Assembly: GCA_013397455.1 (NCBI GenBank)
Contig: VYZB01000040.1
Location: 516,334-580,333, forward strand
DNA: 64,000 nucleotides
Reading direction: 5' to 3'
Source of the DNA: Crotophaga sulcirostris
Lineage: Eukaryota > Chordata > Aves > Cuculiformes > Crotophagidae
Positions 37,446 through 49,760 of the stretch are shown here, in pieces. A program made the position numbers and the translations under genes. Position 1 is the stretch's first letter. Each line of letters opens with the position of its first letter. The notes beneath the pieces were generated by a model. That model was given only the letters and a program-made list of their open reading frames with translations, had not been told where the DNA came from and did not search any database.

Positions 37446-40400
37446 AAGAATTCCCCAGTTCTGAATTTCTTCATCCTTCTGAAACCAAGAGTGTTATTTT
37501 AAAAATATATATATATATATAAAGTTTTAAAATATGTATAAGCAACTTGGCAGGTGATGTGCATGCATGTGACTCAACAGTCAAAGGCAGATTTGATGAT
37601 GAAAGGTCATGTTCATGTGAAAATGATATCACATACTTGGAAGCACCGACACATTTCTGAATGTCTCCAGTTCAGGAAATAATGAAAACAAAATTCACTA
37701 TGCTCAACAGAAAAGAACATTGTCCCCTAAGACAAATACTTTTTTTTTTTTTTATATCGGGGTTCACCAATGACATCTCATAACTGTAAAGCTAAGCTTT
37801 GCAATAGCAACAAAAATTATAGCAAACTTTCATGCCTTGCTGGTCTGATATCCTCGGTCTACATAACACTCCCCTTCAGAGTGACCAAATGAGTTGTTCA
37901 TATTCCCTATCTGGTACAACTGTTTCTTACTTTGCCTTTTTACTGTAATTTTAATAGCCAGTAATTGTGTCCAATGACAGGATAATGCAGAGAAGTGATG
38001 TGGTCACCACTGCTACTGCTGTGTTATTCTTCTTTATTACAATCATGTTTAATTTGCTATACAGGACGTCTTTATGGATTTTCTTTTTAATTCATTACTC
38101 ACATTGTTCTCTGAGACTTACTAACAGCTAACTTTGCAAACTGCTTTTGATGCACAGCAGTTAATGAAGAGTCAGTCAAAAAGTGGACAAAGGCTTCATT
38201 TGTCTTGTGTGCTAAAGGAAGATCAATTTCAAGAAGGACAAGCGTATGTTTGGAAACTCTGTGTCACTCAAATGTCTTTAAACTCACCTACAAGCATGGA
38301 GACACTCAACTGATTCTTGACTGAGAGGAACCTCTTGCTTTTCCTGTCTTGTCACTAAATGACTAAACTATTAAGGACAAGCACATCACACCTCTAGGTT
38401 TGTCAGAGCTGGTGTCCTCTGCTCACACTTGAGATGATCTAGCTGCATCAGCTGACCTTTTGCAGTGGTGAGATTTACAGCAATGTGGCTTCTGGAGCCA
38501 TGTGAGTGTCTCTGTGTCTTCATGGCACTCAAGGAGGCATTCATTTCAGCTGTTCCTCCCCAAGGGAATGTCACTCTTTGTTCTGGTGCACAACAAAGTC
38601 ACTCTTCTACTTACTTTTCTGTGGGACAGAACTTCCCATCCTAATTGCCATGGAGGTGTGGAAGATCATTCTTATCTTTCTGGATGATAAATCAGTATCT
38701 AGGATACTTTCCCAAAGTGTGGAGAACCTGGGTTCACATTCTTCATCTGCTGGAATTGGACCATGTGTGACAGTTTAGATTACCCTCTCCAGCTAGAGCT
38801 GAGGATTCCCAGGTATCTCCCAATCTCTCTCTTGAGATCATTGTTCTTCATCTACATATAAACAAATGGGTCAAAATCAGCAAGTTTACCTGTAGCTCAG
38901 GAAGTAAGAAACATGAATGGAGATGTGAATTCAAACCACATCAAGCAGGGACCCTGCTGAAAGCCAAGCTGGTACATGAACTGCTTTGCAACTGGATTAG
39001 TAGGTGAGCAGCACTGTTTGCCTTCACTCTTATGGGAGAAAGTAGTCGTAACAGCACTAAATCCTCAAATCCAGACTGCAAAACCAAATATGACTCATTG
39101 GAAATAAAACAGGTAAAAAAATCTATGTCCACTCCATTTGTTAGATTGGATAATGGTGTTCAGCTTGAAGTAGATCTAGGCAAAAGCAGCTGTCCCAGAC
39201 CACCTGAATAAAAGTAGTTACCTATCCATGTACAAGAGGTTTGGTGGTGGGGAGAGGGATGTGGGAAGAAAGAATAACAATAGATCAGTTTAGTTTGCCA
39301 CCCTACAGAATAAAATATTTTCTGCTACCCTAATTCTGATGCAAGACTTGGGTAACATAATGAAACCTGTATCACTCTCCTTTTAGTATACTACTCCCTT
39401 TCAAATGTAGATGATCTGAAAGGTCAGCTGTGACTCAACCACTATTTTTATGTTGTTCTGCAAATTGCTACAGTGAATCACTGCGTACTTTCCCTCACAT
39501 TCATAGACATTTTATGTTTCTTCATCCCTTGTTCTCCAAAATAAAACTGGTCTAGACTGAGAAATGCAGTGTGTAATTTGTTCATTTTATGTGGGAGTAA
39601 AGCAAAAATATCTTAATTCTGTGAAATGCATCTGGTTTCCTTAAGCCAAAGTTTCCTACGGAGTTTAAAACAAAAAACTTCCTATGGAGTTAAAGGTCAA
39701 GCAAATTTGATTAAAGGAAATTTCTCTCACCATTAATTTCATCTGCCTTTTGGTGAAAAACCTTCAATGAGTCAGACCTGGCTGAAAATGAGCTCACCAC
39801 AAAGTCTGTGGGCTGTTTCTGAGATGAATGTGAAATATCCTGAGCCCAGTTGAGGTTCAGGAAGGAAGTTTTTCACAAACATAAAGTACAACAACACATT
39901 ACAATATTTGAGTAACACATCATGACTCCATGTGATGTTTATATACTCTGAGATTACCATAGTAAGATGGCAATTTCTGACTAAACAGAGCTGGTTTGTG
40001 GGCACCATCAGTAGATTTTATGGAGAAAGTAAAAAACCTTTTTTGAAAATTTTTGCTGTCTTCAACCCTTGAAAATCAACAGATAGATGTCAGGTAAGAA
40101 GATGCAAGAAAGAATAGCAGAATGGACAAAAAACCAGAATTGCTTGTTGAGAAGCCAGTTCTAGTTTACTGTAACTCATATGTTTCTTTAACTCTTGATT
40201 CTGTGTGGTCCACTTCCCTTTTTAAATTGTGTTTATTATTCAAATTGTGTTAATCACAATGACAGCATTTCTCTCCCTCTCAGGCTAATGCAAGTATAAA
40301 AAAATTAGTGTCTGAGAGATTTAGATCTCCCACAGTTTTTAGGCTTGTATATTTACCTGAAGAAAATATTTACTTGTCTTGAATATTTACACCAGTAAAA

Positions 40401-40769
40401 CTGGAATCCATGGTGGTCTTAGGCCAGTCATGAGAAAGGACTGCTAGATGCAATAATTGTTGACACCCAAAACTCTGGAAAAATCATGTGACCTAAGCAA
40501 TGCTTTCCTTTCCCTGAATATAAATATTTTTATTAATATTTATATCAAGCAGAAAACTCTCAAAATACAGAGCTGTATGAGGAGAGTATCTAAATACGGT
40601 TTATGCTCCTCAGAGCAGCCCAGTTGTAGGACTTGTAGGTTTTGTGTACCCTAGGCAAGCACTCACTAACTTTTACTAAATTCACTATGTATTTACGTAA
40701 ACTGTACAGGAACTCAAGGAAAGAAATCTTTAATTTAAGTGACTGCACTAACTACTTCAATTAAGGAGG
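37446..40769. other. Unique intergenic DNA, no gene seen
   Basis: The stretch has a short AT dinucleotide run (37504-37521) and a poly-T of about 14 (37740-37753). The 38.39-38.80 kb segment holds three overlapping frames of 61-90 codons, none recognisable. Nothing else is identified. Confidence 0.6.
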
Positions 40770-41040
40770 GGTCCTGGCTTGGGCTGGGTTAGAGTTAATT
40801 TTCTTTGCAGTAGTTAGTATGGGGTTGTGGTTTGGATCTGTGCTGAAAACAGTGTTGATAACACAAGGATGCTTTAGTTACTGCTGAGCAGTGCTTACAC
40901 ACAGTCAAGGTCTTCTCTGCTCCTCAGCCCACCCGACCAGTGAGTGCTGGGGGTGCACAAGAAGCTGGGAGGTGACACAGTCAGGACAGCTGACCTCAAC
41001 CAACCAAAAGGATATTCCATACCATATGGCATCACACTCA

Positions 41041-41051
41041 GCAATAAAAGC
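41041..41051 (+). promoter_or_regulatory. TATA-like element of the solo LTR
   Basis: GCAATAAAAGC sits where related LTRs carry a TATA box. The match is weakened (CAATAAAA instead of TATATAAA), so residual promoter activity is doubtful. Confidence 0.45.
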
Positions 41052-41226
41052 TGAGGGAAGAAGAAGGAAGGATGGGATGTTCGGAGTGATGGTGTTTGTC
41101 TTCCCAAGTAAACATCCCACATGATGAAGCTCTGTTTGCCTGGAGATGGCTGAACACCTGCCTGGTGATGGGAAGTAGTGGATGAATTCTCCGTTTTGCT
41201 TGTGTGTGCAACTTTTGCTTTACTTT

Positions 41227-41232
41227 ATTAAA
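41227..41232 (+). terminator. LTR polyadenylation signal ATTAAA
   Basis: ATTAAA, a common variant of AATAAA, lies in the 3' third of the LTR just before TTTATCTCAACCC, the expected R/U5 position for this LTR family. The call comes from LTR layout; no transcript is known. Confidence 0.5.
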
Positions 41233-41357
41233 CTGTCTTTATCTCAACCCACGAGTTTTCTCACTTTTGTTCTTCCAGTTTTCTCCCTCATCTCACCTGG
41301 GGAAGTGAACGAGTGGCTGTGTGGTGCTTAGCTGACAGCTAGGATTAAACCATGAAA

Positions 41358-44300
41358 GGAGGCTAAAGATGCCACTTGGTTTCTTGCAGATAGGATGGAA
41401 AGAAAGGGGTCAGTGAGGCAACCCAAAAGATGAAATCTTTAACATCATGAGATGAACAACCCATGTCTATTTGAATGACTCAGCAAAGAAAGTCTTAATT
41501 AGAGTCTCAGAAAGCAAAATATTTCTGGATTAAACCAATTCTGACTCCATATAAAGTTTTGTTGTCGTGTTGTTTGTATTTCATGTTATCCTGGCAACAC
41601 TCTGAAGGATGAAACAACAAAGCCTCCTCCAAATTCCTTTACAGGTTGTGCCTATATGTCACCTAGAGAAACATTTGTAGTCAGAAGCTGTGTTTCTCCC
41701 TAGGGCAACATAATTAGAAAGGTTTTAATATTAAAAAAAAAACAAACCAACAACCCTGTTCCTCAGGTCTGTAACTGATTTCAGTAGTCAACTTCTGCTA
41801 TTACATTTTATAAGTGATTACCATTAGCATATGGTTGCCAGTGCTAACTACAGAGAATACCAGGGTAATACTAATTAGGGAAGAGAGGAAACTGTGAAGA
41901 TTTTCCTTCTGTCTTCTGTTAAACTATTAATATTATTTATGCTGTGCATTACAATACCAAAGATAGAGGCACCTTTGAGTTAAGCACTAAGCAAACATCT
42001 AACATTATAAAGTCCTTGCCATACTGGACTATACCTGCTAATTAAACAAGACTGATAAGGAATAGGACAAGCAACTGACATGAAAACAAAACCTCAGTTC
42101 TCATAGCAATAGAGCTATGTATAGCTTAAATTCACATCTTATTGCTATAAGATGGGTTTGCGTCCATTGCATCAAACTAAGTCTTCAAATGGGTGAATAT
42201 GAAACAAGATTAATCTTTAAAGGATTTTGTAGTGTTTTGAGCAATTTTAAGGAGGAACAAGATGGACATCTACAATGTTAAGATGATCTTTTGCAGAACA
42301 TAAAGCACTATAATGTCATAGAGACATTTTCGTCACTGGGCGAAAAATGAAATCATGAAATTAAAGGAAAAAAGGAATGAATATTTATGTCTGGAGGAGT
42401 AGGGCTTGATCAGAGTGATTAAGTTCAATTCTTCAGGTGTTGTCACTAAATTGTTGCCAATAAGAGGAGCAAAACCTATTTTAAATGGCACCATAATTTA
42501 TAACATTTGGTGGAGGTTGCTCCCTTTTAACCTAAGCCATTCAGTTAAGAGAGGTTTACGACAAAACGAAACAGATTCATCCATCATTAATCAGGTCAAT
42601 CCAAAAGAAAGTGCCATCATTTAGAGCATGCTGTACAGCAATAGAGCCCAATGACACCTCGGAAGTGACAAATATTATTAATCATTTGAAATGGAACATA
42701 AGGTGGTGGCAGCTGCGTCTATGATCAGCGTTCTCCTTCCTAATGTAAAGCAAATTGTTAGTCTTTGACAAAGAAATCGCATCAGATGTGAATAAAAGCT
42801 TTTCAGTTATGTAGGTGATTGTGTAATAACCAGAGAAACATATTCAGAGGCACGCTGCAGATTGTTGGTGGGAGCAATGTGCATCTACCAAATGAACTGG
42901 GAACAGAAAACTGAGGTGTGAAACCAGTCATAACAAATACAACCTGCAAAAGTAGGGCTGTGGTTCCATCAGATTGAAAATCATATTAAACTCAGCCTTG
43001 ATACTAAGCAACCTGTTGCATGTTACCTTCTGGACCCATAGCTGTCTCTAGATGTCCTCTTTCTGGACTTTGATGTCCTACATGAGCATAGGACTTGTGC
43101 TTCAGTCTAACCTCCTGGGTGTGAAAAACCCTCACTTAGATGTGTCTCTTGTGTTCAGAAATGAAACACCTGCTGGGGAAGGGTCGACAACTGCGAAAAC
43201 TGCAAAGATAGTAAAGAGAGAAAAACTGCCCATAGTTCCTCAAACAACAAGAATGAGGAGGCACACCATATTTTGGTGTGACAGATCTATACCTCGGAAA
43301 GGGAACTGAAACTCTTTTCATATAATATGTATTGAAATTGTGGAACCTCTTCCACTACGAGGTAGGACTGGGTTCAGAATGGACAAATATATACAGAAGG
43401 CCAACCACAGGGATTAGGTATGAAAGTCCAGTCTCCACATCAGAAAACCAGTGTTTCACTAACTGTATGAATTGAAAGGACGTGTAAAGAATGATCTTTT
43501 ATATTCTTCCCTTCTACAACCAGAGCTGACTGCATCAAGGGCAGGATACAGGTCTGGATAGCTTAGTATAGCTGTTATTGTGCTCTAATCTTATTTTACT
43601 CCCTGAGGAGCAGAGTTGTCTCCTCCTGACAGACAACATTAAGGTAATGGAAGTCCAAATCAACACTCACATTGGTGCTTTTTAGCTGGTAGCTTTCACC
43701 CGCATCTAAGAAACTCTTCAAATCATGCTCTAAAAAATGGGAAAAGGAAAGCCTATGCTTAACTCATGATGTAGTTTAAGGCTGGCTTCTCTTGGAAAGA
43801 AAATATTCACAGATTAAGAGCTATGATAGCATACGGTATTAAAAGCAATAATATTGGGCAGCAGCTGGAGTGTTTCCAGTTTATACAAGTATAAAAACTT
43901 CAGAATATTGGGTCTCAGGTCACTGACTTGAACCAAAAGTAATGACAACTGTGGTGAGGGTAGGAAATGATCACTGGAAGTTAATAAAAGAAGATACAGT
44001 ATTATATTTTTCTTCTGTTATCTGCTCAGTTTGTCAAAAAGAAAACTGTGAAGTTTGCAGCTGAATCTGGAAATGCCAGCTTGCAAAGGACTCTCTAATC
44101 AAGCAGAGACAATCTTCAGAGGAACCAGTGGTAGAAGGTTCTCCACACCAATTTCTCTCAGTAATAAGATACAAACTTGGAAAGTGAGAGTGCTTGACTG
44201 CTGAAGCAAATTTCCAGTGTAAGGGGCAATCTCTCCCTCAGCTGAAGGATGGAGGCAATTGTAGAAGATACTCTTCAGTACTCAACAGAGGAGTAACTGA

Positions 44301-45251
44301 GTGAATTTTATGGCCTGAGTGTGGAAGATGCAGACTACACAATACAATGGTTGCTTTCTAGCCCTAAAATCTATGAATCTATTAAATATTTATTAGAAGC
44401 TGGAGGTGGCGCCGTTATAATCCTGAACCACTGCTGTGAGCAAGATCTAAAGGCAGGATTCAACTCTGCACACTTGCACATAAATGTGGAGCTGCATTTG
44501 GTGTAAGCACAGCAGTGAAACAAATACTGAAGCAGCATCTTCTGAGAGCGCTGTCACTGCCTCTTGCTGTAAAAGTTCTCAGCTCTGATCTTGGCTGAGA
44601 CCCTCAGGCCTTACTGCAGTAGGAATGGTCGTAATAATGAGATTGAATTATAATGTTCTGCAGAGAAATGAATCAACCCCTCCAGATAATTCCAAAATAA
44701 TATCTCGTGGCTGATGAAGCTTGATCCGTGGCACAAGCTGCTGACTGCCAGTACACTGCAGGGTGTCACAGCTGCAAGCCAGCCAGTCTCAGGTGCAATA
44801 TGGAGCAAATACTCCTGAAGCAATGCCAGTGCTAACCTGGCAGCATCACTCTGCCTGCCCTCATCCCTCCTGTGCCTCTGCTCAGAGCTGACTTTGAGGC
44901 TTGAAGTGAAACGCCCAGGCAGGGTGATAGAAATGATCCTTGCCTTATTATTTCCAGAATACCTACACGTCCTCTGTGAAACGTAGCCTTTTGTCCAAGC
45001 ACCCCACCCTTGGGATCACCAAGGGAGAAGAAAGGGTGCTTTTAAGGTAAATGTTTCTCCCTTCCTCATCCTCTGGTTAGTGGTGGTCCTTTCTTTCTCT
45101 AAGTTGCCTCAGCTGGGCAAGTGGAGGTTGTGATCTTTGAAAAAGGGATTGCCCTGAGCTAGGGAGGTCCTGTTTCCTACAGAAAACAGGACAAATAGAG
45201 ATCCCCAAGCCCTACCCTTACCATAACAGGATATTTTGTGGGATTAGAAGA
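41358..45251. other. Unique intergenic DNA with an exon-like segment
   Basis: No gene family is recognised. Frames are at most 85 codons. The 44.85-45.05 kb part is GC-richer and contains a segment with good splice-site shape, listed separately. Confidence 0.6.
44958..45046 (+). other. Exon-like 89-bp segment with splice-site consensus (speculative)
   Basis: A TTATTATTTCCAG acceptor-like sequence ends at 44957, and an AAG|GTAAAT donor-like sequence starts at 45047. Between them only one of the three plus frames is open: it reads NTYTSSVKRSLLSKHPTLGI for the first 20 residues, then TKGEERVLL. The other two plus frames hit stops within about 30 bases. A 7-bp hairpin (CCCTTGG/CCAAGGG, 45007-45025) lies inside. 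I know no protein with this sequence. An 89-bp open frame can occur by chance, so this may be a cryptic or lncRNA exon, or nothing. Confidence 0.15.
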
Positions 45252-45679
45252 GGAAGACTGGAGCACAAGCCCTGTGAGGAGCGACTGAGGGAGCTGGGGC
45301 TGTTCAGCCTGGAGAAGAGGAGGCTCAGGGGAGACCTTATTGCTCTCTACAACTACCTAAAAGGAGGTTGTAGTCAGGCTTTGGTTGGTCTCTTCTCTCA
45401 GGTGACCAGGGACAGAACTAGAGGACATGGATTCAAGCTTCATCAGGGGAGGTTTAGGCTTGATATTAGGAAGAAATTCTTCCCTGAAAGGGTGATTGGC
45501 CATTGGAATGTGCTGCCCAGAGAGGTGGTGGTGTCTCTGGAGGTGTTTAAGAGGAGATTGGATGAGGCACTGAGTGCCATGGTTTAGATGATGGGTTGGT
45601 GTTGGTGTTGGGTTATAGGTTGGACTTGCTGATCCCAAAGGTCCTTTCCAACCCTGTAATGCTGTGATACTGTGATTCT
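45252..45679 (+). mobile_element. CR1 LINE 3' fragment with intact terminal ORF2 frame
   Basis: This is the best preserved CR1 in the window. From 45252 to the TAG at 45585-45587 a single frame runs about 112 codons without a stop or frameshift. In order it contains [20 protein letters not shown], the YNYLKGG segment, [20 protein letters not shown], and [18 protein letters not shown] at the end. This is the region after the reverse-transcriptase domain at the C terminus of ORF2. The 3' UTR follows (GATGGGTTGGTGTTGGTGTT; AGGTTGGACTTGCTGATCCC) and the tail is TGCTGTGATACTGTGATTCT. The element is 5'-truncated, lacks the catalytic domains and cannot act alone. The open frame suggests a younger insertion than its neighbours. 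Confidence 0.95.
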
Positions 45680-47636
45680 CAAAGGTGCAGACCACAACCT
45701 GTACACATCCTGAAGACAGCAAGGTAACAGTGGCAGGTATTTCATAAAGGTGCTTCTCAAAAGTGGTACTTACATGGATGCTAAATGATATTTGTTGTCT
45801 TTCACAGGTCTAACTTTTTACCAGTCTGCCCCTGAAGAGACCCTGAGCATCTTGGAGCAAAGACCCTTTGCTGCTGGTACTTGAGATGACTTGAAAACAT
45901 GCACTGGGGGACTACGGTGAGAGATTAACTATGCAAGTATCTCATAATGACTTAAAGCAGACATTGACACAGAAACTTGCACAACTGAAAGCCACTTTTT
46001 GAAAATTTTAAAATTTAAAAGAGCTGTTGACATTAGCACAAATACAAAAGATCAGACCAAATTCTCAACTTTATTTCTCTTTGAAAAACAAGGTGAAAAA
46101 AGTCCCTGTCTATGTCTGTAGTACCTAAAGAATTAAATTTGTATGTTTTGAAGATCTGTTATCTGATCCTTTATTCTTACATGTAAATGTCAAGAAATAC
46201 CAGCTCACACACTGAAAAAATAATTTTGCCTCTCTCATTCTGCATTTTTTATCAATAAAGAACAAGGCTTTTTTTATCTCTTTAATTATACTCACAGACA
46301 TCTGGTTAATATTGTGGATAAATATGAGATGAGCACTACTGGATGGCAAGCAATAATACTTCTTTACAAATGATGATGAATAAAGAGGAAGATGAATGTG
46401 TACAGATAGCGTATCAACATAATGGACTGCTTTCTAACAGACATTTTTTATTTGTGTTCTTTGCTCTACTGCATGTAAAATTAAATCTCCCATTCTGTGC
46501 CACAGACACTTTTGCATGAGAGTAAATTCATCCTTTTTACTGAGGAAGAGCCTGGTTCAATTTAAGGACAAGCTGTCTCCTTGAGCCTGAGAATTTCTAC
46601 ACTATGAGCTCTTTGGAATTTTTTACCAAGATGATCCAATATATTTACAGCACTTTGCATAGTTTTGAAAATGATTGAAATATTGCACTTCTGACTGCAA
46701 ATTCCATCTTTCCTCAACAATATAGAACCACTAGCATGACAAGAAGAGACCTCCTGGATCAGTGAGACCTTGAATAGCACATCATATAATAAAATCCTCT
46801 TTATGGACGTATCAGATCCCAAGTTAGAAGTAATTAGATTTTTTTACTTCTTCTGCTGTAACTAAAATTTTTCACTCTGTCAGGAACCTTCTACTGATTC
46901 CTCCTAAGCCTTTAATTTTACAGAGTAGGCACCAAAAAAATATACACAATCACAACTCCTCAACATGCATGCAAGTCAAAGTTGTGTTAAAATACACATT
47001 TAGAGTAACTTAAAATATCCATTGTCTAAATAAAAGAAAGGAGAAGTGTCAGCTCTGAATAAAACCCTAAATATAAGGGTCAAAGAAGATGCATTGGAAT
47101 CCAGCCATGCACTAACTACTAAAGCACCAGATTTATCTGACTTCATTTCAGGCAGTTAAGTGGGATGTATCAATTAGGAGCAACTGTCCTAAGTTCTTTC
47201 TGTGGTCAACAAGGAACAAACAGAGCTGCAGAGCGTGAGTCAGATTTTGGTGTTGAGATGCAGCCCTGTAGAAGTGCTCACTGTCCATATTCACTACAGA
47301 GGAAACTCAGAACTACCATTCTCCTTATTAGTTGCGAAATTTCTAAAAATCGGTGGATTAAATATTAATCCTAAATCTTTCTGAAAATTCTTGCTTTTTT
47401 GCAGACTCTCTGAGATGTTCCTAAAATGTCCCACAAACCTGAATGTACCATGATACCAACTTGAATATATATGAATATACCAACTTGAGGCGGCTCATCT
47501 TGCCTGACCTGGGATATGGGCACAGGAGGGTAAGGATACCCTCAGAGGACATACCTTGTGGGTCAAACTAACAGCATAACTATTTACCTTTTCTTCAGGG
47601 CTTCTATTAATTAAAAAACTTTAAAAAAAAATAAAT
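45680..47636. other. Unique intergenic DNA, no gene seen
   Basis: AT-rich with short frames of at most 86 codons. No repeat or gene is recognised. Confidence 0.65.
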
Positions 47637-47735
47637 CATGGTGTAAATGTTGGGAGTGTTGTATATAGGGATAGGAGTTGGACTCAATGACCCTTTTGTG
47701 TCCCTTCCAACTCGGGGGATTCTATGATTCTATGA
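47637..47735 (+). mobile_element. CR1 LINE tail fragment
   Basis: About 100 bp of 3' UTR: CATGGTGTAAATGTTGGGAG, then GGAGTTGGACTCAATGACCC, GTGTCCCTTCCAACTC and the tail GATTCTATGATTCTATGA. It is the same subfamily as 55668 and the minus-strand copy at 37277. Confidence 0.92.
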
Positions 47736-48376
47736 ATTACTCCACATCTAGTTCTTATTTTATAATTTTCTAGGCCACATGTTCATTCCTCAGCTCATAT
47801 GAGTCACTTTTGTTTTATGATGTGGAATTGCACCAGTTTATGCCGGGTGACTAAAGCAGACAGGTGAATTTCATTCTGTCAGTTAGGGATCGTGACTATT
47901 ACTGAGTCGAACTTCATACTGTAAGAAAGAAGGGAGCACTGAAATACTATTCCTTGAGAAAAAGTAATAGGATCTGGCCCCACACTGCAGCATGCATTGT
48001 CACCTGGGGCATGCAGGACTCACTGAGGTTAATTGAAAAGGTAGAAGGAAGCTGTCTTGCACTCATCTAGAGCAGTGGGAATATCTATTTCAGACAGCAA
48101 ACTGGTTTTACATCACCTCTGCGGAGAGGTACCAAGAATCAGCCTCTCTGGCTGAAGCTCACGTGGGACCACAGCAAGCAGAGACTTCAAGTAAGAGGTG
48201 TCTCTACTTGTGTCGACACGACAACTGGAGGAGCTCTGCAGAAGGAGCTCGAGTCCGCTTCCCTCTGTGACAGCTCCAGAGACTTTTTCCTTCACTTTGT
48301 TTGGAGGTGCCAGACACCCCAGCTGGGCTCACTGGGCTCCACCGAGCAGTCAGCAGCAGGAGCTCAGGCTCCTGTA

Positions 48377-48384
48377 ATGCAAAT
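48377..48384 (+). promoter_or_regulatory. Octamer motif ATGCAAAT in a GC-richer patch
   Basis: An exact POU-domain octamer (ATGCAAAT) lies at the edge of a roughly 300-bp GC-richer, CpG-containing patch (48.11-48.43 kb) inside AT-rich DNA. Whether it is bound or conserved cannot be seen from sequence. Confidence 0.2.
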
Positions 48385-49609
48385 ACCTTCCCTGCAATCT
48401 TTGCTGATGGCAAAGCCTTCTCCAGAACTGTCCTGCATGACATCAACTTGTAGCAAGCTCTGATTTAGCCATATTGCCAATGCCTTTGATAAAATGTTTA
48501 ATTTTGAAAAATGTATTTTGCTTTTATTTAAGAAAACTTATAATTTAATTAAGACCTTCTACTCCTGCTCTAAGACACGACACATATATTACTAAAGCTC
48601 ATTATTAGTTTACCAGAGCAATTTCATTCTAATTTCCCTTTTTCTGTGAACTCTCTTACCAATGGTCCCAATATCACTGTTATGATATCAATATCCCTCT
48701 GCATTGTGCAATAAAGTTGAGGCTGTGTCTGTGTTAAGCAAACTCATTCATTTGAGAAGGTGTTTTGCCAACAATAAGTAGCCTCAAGGATAGTTTAAGA
48801 AATAGCTTTGGCTAAATACAGATTTAGTTTATGTTGTTGGTTTTGGTTTAGTTTGTTTGTTGTGTTTGACCTGGAAGAAAAATAGGAAAAAAACCATTGT
48901 TAAGAGGTTTCAAGTCTGGAGGTGTTTACACATGTTTGAAACTGCCTTATTAGCTGTGTGCATCTGAATATGAAGTGGAAGCATCTTCAGAATCAGTTTT
49001 TAAGCCTGTTTTTTGTATTTACTCAGGTGTAACAAGAAAAAATTAAGATAGATCTTAAACTAAGAGGGTTTTTTCAGTTTCTATTACACTGTCTCTCATA
49101 CTTTTCATGCATCAATATTTAAGGAGACAAGCATAAATAATACTAAAAATGCTGTGTTTTTTCAGTTTCAAGGAATTTTGAAAATATTAATAGATAAAGG
49201 AAACAACACAAACAAGTAGTACTAAAGAAAAGGAGAAAAATAGCTGTAAAACATATGTATAGGAAAGTTAAGACATTTTACAGGAATGTTGGAACATAAG
49301 ACTAAAGGGACATTCTGTATCATAAAATACACTCTCTAGCTCCTCATTAATTTTTTTCTATATGAAATTATCCAGGCCTGTCTTAAAAAGAAATAGGTTA
49401 CTGGCCTCCAGGTCTCTGAAGACTTTGTTCCAGAATCCCTCTGCTATAGTTAAGCAACTTTAATGCTCTGATTTTTCTGACCCTACGTTCTAGAAGACAG
49501 GCAAGGAGCACGGCCATGTAGAGATGATCTTGCACTGAGACGAAACAAATCTAATTTTCTTTGCCCCTTGCCCACTGCACGCTCTCGAGCAGCACTCTTT
49601 GCCCTTATC

Positions 49610-49760
49610 CCAGTCTTAGCTCATCTCTTTAATTAGACACTCTCAGATTGATACTGGCTCTTTTTCTTCCTCATTAGCATTAGGCATTTTTCAGTGAGCC
49701 TTTGACATTGAGCAGTTTATATAGCTGGTAATGTAATAAAGCAGCCTTACTCCCAGGTAT
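49610..49760. promoter_or_regulatory. Candidate conserved non-coding element (motif-based guess)
   Basis: The patch contains TTTAATTAG (49628-49636), CATTAGCATTAGG near 49672-49684 and a TATATAG run. It is non-repetitive and resembles homeodomain-bound enhancers in motif content only. Confidence 0.13.

Larger units (their letters stand above)
40770..41357 (+). mobile_element. Solo LTR of an avian ERVL-type endogenous retrovirus
   Basis: A 588-bp element recognised from the common avian ERVL LTR pattern. It starts with TCCTGGCTTGGGCTGG and GTTAGAGTTAATTTTC. The middle has GATATTCCATACCATATG and a TATA-like GCAATAAAAGC (41041-41051). A GATGGCTGAACACCTGCCTG block follows, then an ATTAAA poly(A) signal (41227-41232) with TTTATCTCAACCCACGAG after it, and the end is GGATTAAACCATGAAA. 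The 5-bp sequence GGAGG flanks both sides exactly (40765-40769 and 41358-41362), the target-site duplication size of class III elements. The expected TG...CA termini have mutated to GG...AA. No gag, pol or env sequence is present, so homologous recombination between two LTRs removed the interior. It is a non-coding remnant. Confidence 0.95.

Noticed and set aside
40891..41124. Overlapping short frames on both strands
   Set aside because: They lie entirely inside the solo LTR, which is non-coding.
45357..45722. 121-codon minus-strand frame
   Set aside because: It is the antisense shadow of the CR1 ORF2 terminus on the plus strand.
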